44,016 nucleotides of DNA from Actinomycetes bacterium. Lineage in GTDB: Bacteria > Actinomycetota > Acidimicrobiia > Acidimicrobiales > Bog-793. Both the position numbers and the translations under genes were made by a program. Every line of letters starts with the position of its first letter. Position 1 is the first letter of the stretch. The stretch lies in assembly GCA_021809425.1 (NCBI GenBank), contig JAKBAA010000021.1:1-44016 (forward strand). Reading direction: 5' to 3'. The notes under the pieces are model-generated. The model saw only the letters and a list, made by a program, of their open reading frames with translations. It was not told the origin of the DNA and searched no databases. Below, piece after piece: positions 16,331 to 23,468 of this stretch.

Positions 16331-16359
16331 TATCAATCGATGATTATCTACGTTGTCAA
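16331..16359 (-). promoter_or_regulatory. Promoter of the Ehr/Hyc-like operon
   Basis: On the minus strand TTGACA (16359-16354), a 17-bp spacer and TTGATA (16336-16331) form a near-consensus sigma-70/SigA promoter. This is one of the most AT-rich patches in the window. The start would fall about 5 nt before the ATG at 16318. Confidence 0.7.
16332..16344. promoter_or_regulatory. Palindromic operator overlapping the -10
   Basis: ATCAATCGATGAT has inverted arms ATCA/TGAT around a five-base centre and covers the -10 element of the operon promoter. The position suits a repressor. The ArsR protein encoded at the operon's 3' end is the obvious candidate; this is inference. Confidence 0.5.
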
Positions 16360-16525
16360 ATCACCATATGCTGCGGCTGGCCTGCCGGACCGGCGCACTT
16401 CCGCTAGAGGCGAGCGCCGAAGCCACCCCTTCGTGACGGCCGGCAAGTCCGTCGTTCACGTGACCGGGCCAGCTGGTCACGGCAAGGCCAACGTGGGCGC
16501 ACGGTCCATCCCACCGCGGACGTGC

Positions 16526-16993
16526 TCACGACGTAGCCGACGAGGTGGCGCCGCCGAGGAGCTGTTGGAGCACCCTGTCCTGGGCAAGGAGGTGCTCCTG
16601 GAGCTTGACGACCTCGTGGAGCACCGCGTCGGCGTCGGTGTAGGTGGCCTCGGCGCGCTTGTCGGCGGCGGCGGCGAGCACGTTCTGGCCGACGATGATC
16701 ACCGAGAGGAGGACCAGCTGGAGGAAGGTCTGTGACACCCAGGACACGAGCGTGACGGCGTTGTGCGAGCTGACGGCCGCGGGGAAGCTCACCAAGGCCA
16801 GCGCGGCGAAGGCGTAGGCGCACCACATGGTGCCGACTCCGTTGGTTACCTTGACGGCGAACCACGAGTTGAACCGGGCGACCGGGTTGTCGTGGGGGAG
16901 CTGGTCGCTCACCCTCACCGGTCGTGGCGGTTGGTCCAGCTTCTCCTTGGTTCGGTGGTGGGGGACGTAGTCGTAGATCGAGTGGACAGGCAT
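16526..16993 (-). CDS. DUF1003-family membrane protein
   Basis: This 155-residue protein has two membrane helices (VGTMWCAYAFAALALVSFP and WVSQTFLQLVLLSVIIVGQ), then NVLAAAADKRAEATYTDADA and a helical, possibly coiled-coil tail (LHEVVKLQEHLLAQDRVLQQ). This is the DUF1003 pattern (F---TxxxGTMW-A--F ... QxxLQxxLLxxIIVGQNxxAxxxDKRAExTxxDA). Function is unknown. The ATG is supported by GGAGG about 8 bp upstream. It reads toward the Ehr operon promoter and diverges from the KimA-like permease. Confidence 0.85.
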   Translation of the reverse strand: MPVHSIYDYVPHHRTKEKLDQPPRPVRVSDQLPHDNPVARFNSWFAVKVTNGVGTMWCAYAFAALALVSFPAAVSSHNAVTLVSWVSQTFLQLVLLSVIIVGQNVLAAAADKRAEATYTDADAVLHEVVKLQEHLLAQDRVLQQLLGGATSSATS

Positions 16994-17205
16994 CGAGAAT
17001 GCCTCCTCGGGTAGGTCGGACAGTGTGCCCAGTCTCGTCGCTCCGCCAGATCGAGCTCGCGGGAGGCCGGCGAGACGGGGAGACGCGCGGATGTCGCGCC
17101 GCAGTTGGGCACCGACCGTCCGGAGCGGGCCGGGTGCATCGCAACCGGAGGGTCGAGTGAGCCCAAGAGACGGGCCGACGGGCCCGGCCGGAGGGCGGGG
17201 AGCCG

Positions 17206-19053
17206 ATGGAGCACAGGGACCGATCCGGAGATTCCCGGCCGGGCAGGGAGGGCGCGATGGGGGGCGAGCGCGGCGACGGAACCGATGCCGAGCACGCAGA
17301 GGAGATCACGAGCCTCCAGGGGATCCCTGCCCTCTCGCTCGACGCGATCAGCTCCGTGGCCTACGGGCCCGAGGCGATGCTGGTGGTGCTGGCGAGCGCC
17401 GGGTCCGGCGCCCTGGCCAAGATCGAGCCGATCACCGTGGCGATCGTGGCGCTGCTCGTGATCCTTGTGTTCTCGTACCGCCAGGTGATCCGGGCCTACC
17501 CCGACGGGGGCGGCTGCTACGCCGTGTCCAAGGCCAATCTCGGCCGCCGGGCGAGCCTGCTGGCCGGGGCGGCGCTCATCGTCGACTACGTGCTCACCGT
17601 GGCGGTGTCGATCGCCGCGGGAGTTGCCGCCTTGGTCTCGGCGTTCCCGAGCCTCACCCCCGACAGCCTCCCGATCGCCCTCGGTGTGCTCGGTGTGCTG
17701 ACCGCCCTCAACCTACGGGGGTTGGCCACCAGCGCACGGGCGCTGCTCCTGCCGACGGCGGTGTTCGTCGCCGGGATCTACGTGGTGATCGTCGCCGGGC
17801 TGCTCCGTTCACGACCCGTTCCGGCGGCGGGGATCCACGTGGCGGTCCCCACGGCCGCCGCCGCCGTGGGCGTGCTGCTCATCCTGAAGGCGTTCGCGGC
17901 AGGCTGCAGCGCCCTGACCGGGGTGGAGGCCATCGCCAACGACGTGCCCATCTTCCGGGCGCCCAAGGTGCGCCGGGCGATGCGCACCGAGTTGCTCCTC
18001 GGGGGGATCCTCGGCACGATGCTGCTCGGCCTGTCCGTGCTCACGGTCCGCTTCCACATCGCCCCCGAGGCCTCCCAGACGGTCCTCAGCCAGATCACCG
18101 GGGCATCGGTCGGACGGGGGGCCATGTACTACGTGGTCGACCTCTCGACCACCGCCATCCTGGCCATCGCCGCCAACACCTCCTTCGGGGGCCTGCCGGT
18201 GCTCGCCAGCCTGCTCGCCCGGGACAACCTGCTGCCCCATGTCTTCGGCCTGCGAGGCGATCGGCCCGTCTACCGCTACGGGGTGGTGGCCCTGGCCGTG
18301 CTGGCCGGGGTGCTGCTCGTCGCGGTCGACGCCAACACCAACGCCCTCATCCCGCTCTTCGCCATCGGGGTGTTCACCGGCTTCACCCTCTCCCAGACCG
18401 GCCTCGTGCGCCACTGGCACCACGACCGGCCGAGGCACTGGTGGGCCCGGGCCGGTCTCAACGGCGTCGGGGCAGCGATGACCGCGGTGGCGACCATCAT
18501 CTTCGTCGTCACCAAATTCGCCGCCGGCGCCTGGGTGGTGGTGATCGCCATCCCTGCGTTGATGCTGCTCTTCTCACGTATCGACGCCTACTACCGTGAT
18601 GTCGCCGCCGAGATCGGCCTCGGCACGCTCCCTCCCGCCCCGGCCGGCGAGCGGAGCCTCGTGGTCGTGGCCGTCACCGCGGTCTCCCGGATGACCGCCG
18701 CTGCGCTCACCACGGCGCTCTCGCTGGGCGACGAGGTCGTAGCGGTCAGCGTGCAGTTCGACGATGAACGGGCGGCTTCGCTCCGAGCCGGCTGGGACCG
18801 TTGGGACAACGGGATCCCGCTCACGGTCCTCCGCACGAGCAGTCGGTCGGTCACCAAGCCGATGGTCGCCTACCTGGACGATCTCGACCGGCTCCGCCAC
18901 ACGCAGCTCCTCGTCCTCATCCCCGAGGTCGAGCCGAAGAAGTGGCGCCACCAGCTCCTCCAGAACCAGCGGGGCATCATCCTCGCCAATGCCCTGCGCC
19001 GCCACAGCGACGTCAACATCCTTCGAATGGCCTTCCGCCTCTCGGATGCCTAG
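17206..19053 (+). CDS. KimA-like APC-superfamily permease
   Basis: This 615-residue protein has a 50-residue polar N-terminus, about 12 membrane helices (roughly 70-465) and a soluble C-terminal domain. The first helix carries LDAISSVAYGPEAMLVVLA, the signature of the KimA/YdaO branch of APC transporters (SDALSSVAYG-E), followed by SYRQVIRAYPDGGGCYAVSK. B. subtilis KimA is a high-affinity K+/H+ importer inhibited by c-di-AMP. The soluble tail (LVVVAVTAVSRMTAAALTTA ... VLIPEV) resembles the UspA-like regulatory domain of such proteins. Potassium uptake is the best guess, but amino acid transport is possible. The ATG at 17206 follows GGGGAG; an ATG at 17257 is an alternative. I found no ydaO-type riboswitch in the leader. 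Confidence 0.82.
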   Translation: MEHRDRSGDSRPGREGAMGGERGDGTDAEHAEEITSLQGIPALSLDAISSVAYGPEAMLVVLASAGSGALAKIEPITVAIVALLVILVFSYRQVIRAYPDGGGCYAVSKANLGRRASLLAGAALIVDYVLTVAVSIAAGVAALVSAFPSLTPDSLPIALGVLGVLTALNLRGLATSARALLLPTAVFVAGIYVVIVAGLLRSRPVPAAGIHVAVPTAAAAVGVLLILKAFAAGCSALTGVEAIANDVPIFRAPKVRRAMRTELLLGGILGTMLLGLSVLTVRFHIAPEASQTVLSQITGASVGRGAMYYVVDLSTTAILAIAANTSFGGLPVLASLLARDNLLPHVFGLRGDRPVYRYGVVALAVLAGVLLVAVDANTNALIPLFAIGVFTGFTLSQTGLVRHWHHDRPRHWWARAGLNGVGAAMTAVATIIFVVTKFAAGAWVVVIAIPALMLLFSRIDAYYRDVAAEIGLGTLPPAPAGERSLVVVAVTAVSRMTAAALTTALSLGDEVVAVSVQFDDERAASLRAGWDRWDNGIPLTVLRTSSRSVTKPMVAYLDDLDRLRHTQLLVLIPEVEPKKWRHQLLQNQRGIILANALRRHSDVNILRMAFRLSDA

Positions 19054-19062
19054 CGGTTCAGG

Positions 19063-19124
19063 GCTCAGCGGCTCAGCGGCTCAGCGGCTCAGCGGCTCAG
19101 CGCTCAGCGGCTCAGGGCTCAGCG
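19063..19124. repeat. Eight tandem copies of GCTCAGCG
   Basis: The 8-bp unit GCTCAGCG is repeated eight times head to tail, with two units shortened to seven bases (95-101 and 110-116 of the 19 kb block). It fills the gap between two convergent genes and contains the stop codon of the minus-strand ATL gene. Confidence 0.9.
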
Positions 19125-19585
19125 GCCCGGACGTGGCGGTGCCGGCCGGTCCGGGCTGCCGTGTCCCGTTCGCGACCCGTCACCTCGTCGCGCGCCGCCG
19201 GCATCCGGACCCGTTGCCCCTCGAGGGGGACGCCCTCGGCGGCAAGGCGGCGGGCCTGGTCAGCCTCGTGGCCGGACGCCAGCCGACCGTCGGCGTAGGT
19301 CACCCGCCACCACGGCAACCCGTGGCTCGACGCCAGCACCGCCCCGACCGCCCGGGCCGCCCCCGGAGATCCGGCGTCGGCAGCGATGTCGCCGTAGGAG
19401 CACACCTCGCCCGGCTTCAGCCGGGCGACGGTCTCCTCGACCCGGGCTCGGAAGTCGGCCCGTGCCGGCTGGTGTGAACGAGCTCGCGTGATGGCCGGAA
19501 GTGTATGCCGGGGACGCCGTGACGGCAGGTGCCGCCAGGTGGCTACCCTGCTCCACGAACCGGGACCCGAACGCGGTCGGCCCAT
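19112..19585 (-). CDS. Alkyltransferase-like (ATL) protein, MGMT fold
   Basis: The recognisable domain (about 55-130 of 157 residues) reads VARLKPGEVCSYGDIAADAG, SPGAARAVGAVLAS, HGLPWWRVTYADGRLA. It is the DNA-binding domain of O6-alkylguanine methyltransferase with the active-site PCHRV replaced by PWWRV. E. coli-type ATL proteins have PWHRV. Such proteins cannot remove alkyl groups; they bind O6-alkylguanine, flip it and hand it to nucleotide excision repair. The arginine finger position in AARAVG is retained. The start is uncertain: the ATG at 19585 is the nearest in-frame ATG, but it adds 50 residues not typical of the family. A tandem repeat overlaps the stop codon. The C-terminal 25 residues are unusual and may be repeat-derived. 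Confidence 0.75.
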   Translation of the reverse strand: MGRPRSGPGSWSRVATWRHLPSRRPRHTLPAITRARSHQPARADFRARVEETVARLKPGEVCSYGDIAADAGSPGAARAVGAVLASSHGLPWWRVTYADGRLASGHEADQARRLAAEGVPLEGQRVRMPAARDEVTGRERDTAARTGRHRHVRAAEP

Positions 19586-19694
19586 CGACAGGAGCGGCAA
19601 GGCGAAGCTCGCGGAGCAACGCTCCCTCGCCGGCCCGGATCCGGCCGCAGGGCGAAGGACGAGGGGCTCGTCGAGATCGCCCGTCGAGCCGGCG

Positions 19695-20411
19695 CTACGG
19701 AAACGCTCCGGTCGCTCGGGACGGGCGCGATCGCGCGGCTCGGCCAGCGGCTCGTTCGCCGTCGAGCACACCCGTCCCCACGTCGGTCTCCTGCGGCTGC
19801 CGTCGCAGGTGGCGAGCGGAGCGCTGCGGCGCGTCGGCGGCGATGCCTCGGAGGTAGCGGTCGAGCAGGCGCCGGCAGGTCGCATCCCAGTGCCGGTCGG
19901 GTGGGCGGGGCTGGGCGAGCATCGAGCCGAAGGCGACGATGTCGCCCGGGGTGATGTCATGGCTGATCACGCCGGCTCCGACCCCGCGGTCGAGGATCCG
20001 CCGGATGGCACGGTGCACCTCGGTGCGCACGGCGCGGGTGGCCCGCGACGTGAGCGGGGGCCCGCCGTGCAGGGGCAGGACCAGCTCGTTGCGTTGGCTG
20101 ATCGCAGCCTCGACGAACAGGCGCAGGCATCCGACGGGGTCCGCTCCGGCCCGTTCCGCGGCGAGGGCATTGGCGAGGACCCGCACGAACGAGCGGTGGG
20201 TGAGCTCGGCGAGCAGGGCCTCGCGGGTCGGGAAGTGCCGGTACAGCGTGCCCACCCCGACACCGGCCTCGGCGGCGATGCGGCCCATCGGCACCCCGAG
20301 GCCGTCGCGGTGCACCGCCACGGTGGCGGCCCTCAGCAGGCGCTCCTCGTTGCGCGCCGCATCGCGGCGCTGCTCTCGTGAGCGGCTCTCCGGGGAACTG
20401 GTGCCGGGCAC
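19695..20411 (-). CDS. TetR-family transcriptional regulator
   Basis: This 238-residue protein has an N-terminal helix-turn-helix (EERLLRAATVAVHRDGLGVP, GRIAAEAGVGVGTLYRHFP, REALLAELTHRSF) and an all-helical ligand domain. The GTG at 20411 is chosen because the upstream in-frame start at 20462 would place the operator-like palindrome CTCCGAAACGGAG inside the coding region. It diverges from the cupin gene and probably represses both. The last 40 residues are arginine/proline-rich and look like an extension beyond the usual domain end. Confidence 0.85.
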   Translation of the reverse strand: MPGTSSPESRSREQRRDAARNEERLLRAATVAVHRDGLGVPMGRIAAEAGVGVGTLYRHFPTREALLAELTHRSFVRVLANALAAERAGADPVGCLRLFVEAAISQRNELVLPLHGGPPLTSRATRAVRTEVHRAIRRILDRGVGAGVISHDITPGDIVAFGSMLAQPRPPDRHWDATCRRLLDRYLRGIAADAPQRSARHLRRQPQETDVGTGVLDGERAAGRAARSRPSRATGAFP

Positions 20412-20445
20412 GCGTCCATTGAACCGCGTCCGTGCGCTCGGTACA

Positions 20446-20458
20446 CTCCGAAACGGAG
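20446..20458. promoter_or_regulatory. TetR-type operator between tetR and cupin genes
   Basis: CTCCG-AAA-CGGAG is a perfect inverted repeat in the divergent intergenic region, of the CTCCG/CGGAG type common for actinobacterial TetR regulators. It is likely the binding site of the adjacent TetR. Confidence 0.6.
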
Positions 20459-20474
20459 ACAATCGTCCACTTAG

Positions 20475-20488
20475 CTGAGCTCGCTCAG
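20475..20488. promoter_or_regulatory. Second inverted repeat before the cupin gene
   Basis: CTGAG-CTCG-CTCAG is a perfect 5-bp-arm palindrome 14 bp before the cupin ATG. It could be a second operator site or a short leader hairpin. Confidence 0.35.
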
Positions 20489-20501
20489 AGTGAGAGGTAG
20501 C

Positions 20502-21032
20502 ATGGCGATCCCGCCCGACGACCTATCCCGCAAGCTCACCGTCGCCCGCCCGGACCTCGACGATGGCCTGCCCCACATCGGCCTGGTGGGCGACACATAC
20601 ACGATCCTCGTGTCCGGCGACGACACGGCTGGCAAGTACACGCTCATCGACATGCACGTGCCGCCGGGTGGAGGACCGCCCGTGCACCGCCACGACTTCG
20701 AGGAGATGTTCACCGTCCTCGAAGGCACGGTGGAGGTGACCTTCCGCGACGAGACGATCGTGGCGAACGCCGGCGAGACGATCAACGTGCCGGCGAACGC
20801 ACCGCACGGCTTCGCCAACGTCGGCGGCGACGCCTCGCGTCTGCTGTGCCTGTGCGCACCGGCCGGCCAGGACGAGTTCTTCGCCCTCGTCGGCCAGCCG
20901 GTCGCACGCCGCACCGAGGCAGCGGCTCCGCTGCACGGCGAGGCACAGCAGAGGTTCCTCGCCAGAGCGAAGGAGCTGGCACCCCGCTATCGGACAGAGC
21001 TGCTGCCCCCTCCAGGAGACCCGGCGCCATGA
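20502..21032 (+). CDS. Single-domain cupin protein
   Basis: This 176-residue protein has one cupin barrel at about 50-120. Motif 1 is PPGGGPPVHRHDFEEMFTVL with its HxH and Glu metal ligands, then EGTVEVTFRD. Motif 2 is NVPANAPHGFANVG with the third histidine. It resembles quercetin-dioxygenase-like, metal-binding small cupins of unknown substrate. The ATG at 20502 is chosen for its GAGAGG ribosome binding site; a GTG at 20490 is in frame. It diverges from the TetR gene and is probably induced when TetR binds a ligand. Its stop overlaps the start of a truncated hydrolase as ATGA. Confidence 0.85.
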   Translation: MAIPPDDLSRKLTVARPDLDDGLPHIGLVGDTYTILVSGDDTAGKYTLIDMHVPPGGGPPVHRHDFEEMFTVLEGTVEVTFRDETIVANAGETINVPANAPHGFANVGGDASRLLCLCAPAGQDEFFALVGQPVARRTEAAAPLHGEAQQRFLARAKELAPRYRTELLPPPGDPAP

Positions 21033-21118
21033 CCTTCGACCTCGACGCAGCGTTCGCCGCCACGCTGCAAGCCATCGCCGCCGAGCGCGGCCCAATGCCA
21101 CCACCGCCCAGGGGCGGC
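21029..21118 (+). pseudogene. N-terminal stub, possibly an alpha/beta hydrolase
   Basis: An ATG forming an ATGA overlap with the cupin stop opens a frame reading MTFDLDAAFAATLQAIAAER, then GPMPPPPRGG. This resembles the first 30 residues of alpha/beta hydrolases of the esterase/lipase group (DP--AA-L-A-AA--GP-PPP). After residue 30 the frame becomes arginine-rich and runs antisense into the end of the MFS gene. The coupling shows a second cistron once followed the cupin and was cut off at about 21118. Confidence 0.4.
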
Positions 21119-21125
21119 TCCTCGC

Positions 21126-22424
21126 TCATGTGGCGGCCTGCCGGGCCGGCCCGGCTGGTCCGGCAGGGACCGCCGCGCGGTCGTCCCGTTCGGGAAGTGG
21201 CACGCGGCGGAACCACATCCAGAGGCCGACGTCGTAGACGCCCTTCAGCACCCCGGAGATGAGAAAGGGCGCGCCGAGGGACAGGCTCTGCGCGGCGCCC
21301 GCGAGCAGGGGGCCGAGCGGGCGGGCCAGCAGCCGGGCCAGGCCGGTCGTGCTGGCGGCCTGTGTCCGGTCGCCGGCCGGGACGAGGGCCATCACGTAGG
21401 CGTTGCGCGTCGGGACGTCCATCTGGGACAAGCAGGCGCGGAGGCAAAGCAGCGCGGCAGCGACCGGCAGGCTCGGGGCGAAGGCGATGGCGGCGAGGAA
21501 CCCGTTCGAGGGCAGATGCGTGAACACCATCGTCCTCAGCAGCCCGAACCGCTCGCCCAGGCGACCGGCCACCACCATCGAGACCGTCTGGAGCACGCCG
21601 AGCCCGAGGAAGATCGCCCCGATCGACAGGGTGCTCGCGTCGAAGCGGGCGGCCAGCCAGTAGGCGACGAATGCTTGCACCGTGAAGCCGGCGCCGAACG
21701 AGTCGAGGGCGAACAGCGCCGAGAGGCGGTGCACCACCCGCCGGGTCCTACCGTCACTGGGCCGGTCGGCGGCGACCGCCGCGGGCGAGCCGCCCGTGAG
21801 GTCGACCGCGACGTGCTCGACCCGGCCGGACAGCCCCCAGGCGCATCCCGCCCCGACCAGGGCGAGCAGGACGATCGGCAGGAAGCTCGACTGGCCGGTC
21901 GCGCCCGGACCGGCCAGCTGGAGCAGACCGGCACCGAGCGCACCCAGCGCACCTGCCGCCGTTCCGACCGCCCCGTAGTGGCTGAACGTGCGCAGCCGAC
22001 GCCCCTCGGCGACGGTAGCGGTGAGCATGACCTGCTCCAGCGCGCCGAAGGGGCCCGAGTCGTTGATCTCGCCCGACAGGGCTCCGGTAAGGCCGACGAG
22101 GACGAGCAACCACCACCACGGGGAGAGGACGAGGGCCAGGCCGGCCGCCGACTGGGCAAGGTAGCCGGTGAGGTAGCAGCGCCGCCGGCCGGCGCCGTCG
22201 GCCCAGCGCCGCACCCCCAGCAAGGCGAACGTCGCACCGCCGAGGACGGCCCCGAGGACGAGGCCCACCTCGATGCCCGAACGTCCCTGGCGGTGCAGCT
22301 CGACGCCGAGGATCACGGCGAAGTACCCCGAGGCCAGCCCCCGAGCACCTCGGGCGACGAGGATCCGGCGGAGGTCCCCGCCCTGCCCGGAGCGGCCGCG
22401 CGCCGCGATCCCTGCCAATCCCAC
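21126..22424 (-). CDS. MFS transporter of the chromate-resistance module
   Basis: This is a 432-residue, 12-helix major facilitator protein (for example GLASGYFAVILGVELHRQG, WWWLLVLVGLTGALSGEIND, LFALDSFGAGFTVQAFVAYW). It diverges from the two chrB genes. MFS transporters of this type are found beside ChrB in place of the classical ChrA chromate pump, so efflux of chromate or a related oxyanion is likely. The longest frame begins with GTG at 22487, but a promoter (TTGTCC-17-TACATT) and palindrome sit there. The GTG at 22424 has GGGGAGG 9 bp upstream and lies about 38 nt inside the transcript, so it is preferred. Confidence 0.82.
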   Translation of the reverse strand: MGLAGIAARGRSGQGGDLRRILVARGARGLASGYFAVILGVELHRQGRSGIEVGLVLGAVLGGATFALLGVRRWADGAGRRRCYLTGYLAQSAAGLALVLSPWWWLLVLVGLTGALSGEINDSGPFGALEQVMLTATVAEGRRLRTFSHYGAVGTAAGALGALGAGLLQLAGPGATGQSSFLPIVLLALVGAGCAWGLSGRVEHVAVDLTGGSPAAVAADRPSDGRTRRVVHRLSALFALDSFGAGFTVQAFVAYWLAARFDASTLSIGAIFLGLGVLQTVSMVVAGRLGERFGLLRTMVFTHLPSNGFLAAIAFAPSLPVAAALLCLRACLSQMDVPTRNAYVMALVPAGDRTQAASTTGLARLLARPLGPLLAGAAQSLSLGAPFLISGVLKGVYDVGLWMWFRRVPLPERDDRAAVPAGPAGPARQAAT

Positions 22425-22468
22425 GCCTGCCGTCCTCCCCTGTGCCGCCGCGGGTCGACGGTCTTCGT

Positions 22469-22497
22469 AATGTAACCATGGTTGCACCGGCGGACAA
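22469..22497 (-). promoter_or_regulatory. MFS promoter with palindromic operator
   Basis: On the minus strand TTGTCC (22497-22492), 17 bp, then TACATT (22474-22469). The spacer holds TGTAACCATGGTTGCA (22471-22486), a 16-bp palindrome with one mismatch. On the plus strand the same palindrome overlaps a weak -35 TTGCAC for the chrB pair. One regulator could therefore control both directions. Confidence 0.6.
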
Positions 22498-22518
22498 GGA
22501 CCAAGCTAGGCTCGGCGA

Positions 22519-23037
22519 ATGGCCGGCGAGCGCTCGTGGGTGATGCTCGTCTACCACCTCCCCCGAGAGCCTTCGACGCCTCGCATCGGGCTGTGGCGTC
22601 GACTTCGCCAGCTGGGAGCCGTCCGGCTCGTGGACGGTGTGGCGATGCTCCCGCACACCGAGCGCACCGAGGAGCAGCTGGAGTGGCTGGCGGCCGGCAT
22701 CGCCGAGGTGGGCGGCGAAGCCAGCGTCTGGACCTGCCGTTCGACCACGACCGAGGCCTCGTCGCTGCTGCTGGAGCGAATGGGCGACGAGCGGACGACC
22801 GAGTACGAGGCGCTCGTCGGCGAGGCCGGCGAGGCGGCGAGGGCCACCGGCGTGGCGCGCGAGCGAGAGCTGTCGAGGCTCCGCAGGCAGCTGGAGCAGG
22901 TCCGGCAGCGCGACTACGTCGCGCCGCCGGCGCGCGACCGGGCTGTGCGAGCGATCGAGGCGCTCGCCTCCCATCCGGGCAGGCGGCAAGCGCCGAGCCC
23001 TACGGGATCGGCCTCCACCGGGCCCGAGCGCGCCTGA
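22519..23037 (+). CDS. chrB: ChrB N-terminal domain protein (chromate resistance)
   Basis: This 172-residue protein reads WVMLVYHLPREPSTPRIGLW, RRLRQLGAVRLVDGVAMLPH, TERTEEQLEWLAAGI, then a helical region with LSRLRRQLEQVRQRDYV. This is the ChrB_N domain of the chromate-responsive regulator/resistance protein ChrB. In classical ChrB it is fused to ChrB_C; here the second domain is a separate gene overlapping by one base (TGATG). The start may be leaderless: a -10-like TAGGCT lies at 22507-22512 and there is no clear Shine-Dalgarno. Confidence 0.88.
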   Translation: MAGERSWVMLVYHLPREPSTPRIGLWRRLRQLGAVRLVDGVAMLPHTERTEEQLEWLAAGIAEVGGEASVWTCRSTTTEASSLLLERMGDERTTEYEALVGEAGEAARATGVARERELSRLRRQLEQVRQRDYVAPPARDRAVRAIEALASHPGRRQAPSPTGSASTGPERA

Positions 23038-23468
23038 TGCGCTGGGTGACCCGGGCCAACTGCCATATCGATCGCGTCGCCTGCGCCTGGCTCATCCGCC
23101 GGTTCGTCGATGTCGAGGCGGAGTTCGCCTTCGTCGAGGACCGCTCGGCGCTTCCGACCCAGGCGATCGCGTTCGACATCCCCGGGGTGGAGCTCTCCCA
23201 CCACGGGCCCGACTGCACCTTCGAGACGATGCTGCGCCACTACCGGCTGGACGACCCCGTACTGTGGGACGTCGCGAGGATCGTCCACGAGGCCGATCTG
23301 GCCGACTCGCGCTTCGACGCCCCAGAGGCGCCGGGCCTCGACGCCGTGACGCGGGGCCTGTCGTTCATCCTCGACGACCCCGACCTCGTCAGGATCGGGG
23401 CCGTCGTGTTCGACGGCCTCTACGAGTACCGCCGGCGGTCGCTGCTGCTCGGCCACGACCCCTCCTGA
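23037..23468 (+). CDS. chrB: ChrB C-terminal domain protein
   Basis: This 143-residue protein reads MRWVTRANCHIDRVACAWLI, RRFVDVEAEFAFV, AIAFDIPGVELSHHGPDCTF, ETMLRHYRLDDPVLWDVARI. This is the complete ChrB_C domain, with the conserved CxIDRxACAWLI opening and the HHGxxCTFE motif. It is translated with the preceding gene through a TGATG junction, so the ChrB pair functions as a split two-polypeptide protein. The 3' end overlaps the tail of the convergent PLD-helicase gene by 49 bp. Confidence 0.9.
   Translation: MRWVTRANCHIDRVACAWLIRRFVDVEAEFAFVEDRSALPTQAIAFDIPGVELSHHGPDCTFETMLRHYRLDDPVLWDVARIVHEADLADSRFDAPEAPGLDAVTRGLSFILDDPDLVRIGAVVFDGLYEYRRRSLLLGHDPS

Noticed and set aside
17000-17205. 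Possible c-di-AMP (ydaO) riboswitch before the KimA-like permease
   Set aside because: KimA genes are often under this riboswitch, but the conserved core elements were not found in the leader. The GC-rich stems seen are ordinary for this genome.
22425-22487. GTG at 22487 as the MFS start
   Set aside because: The predicted promoter -10 and a palindrome lie on it, while GTG 22424 has GGGGAGG at proper spacing inside the transcript.
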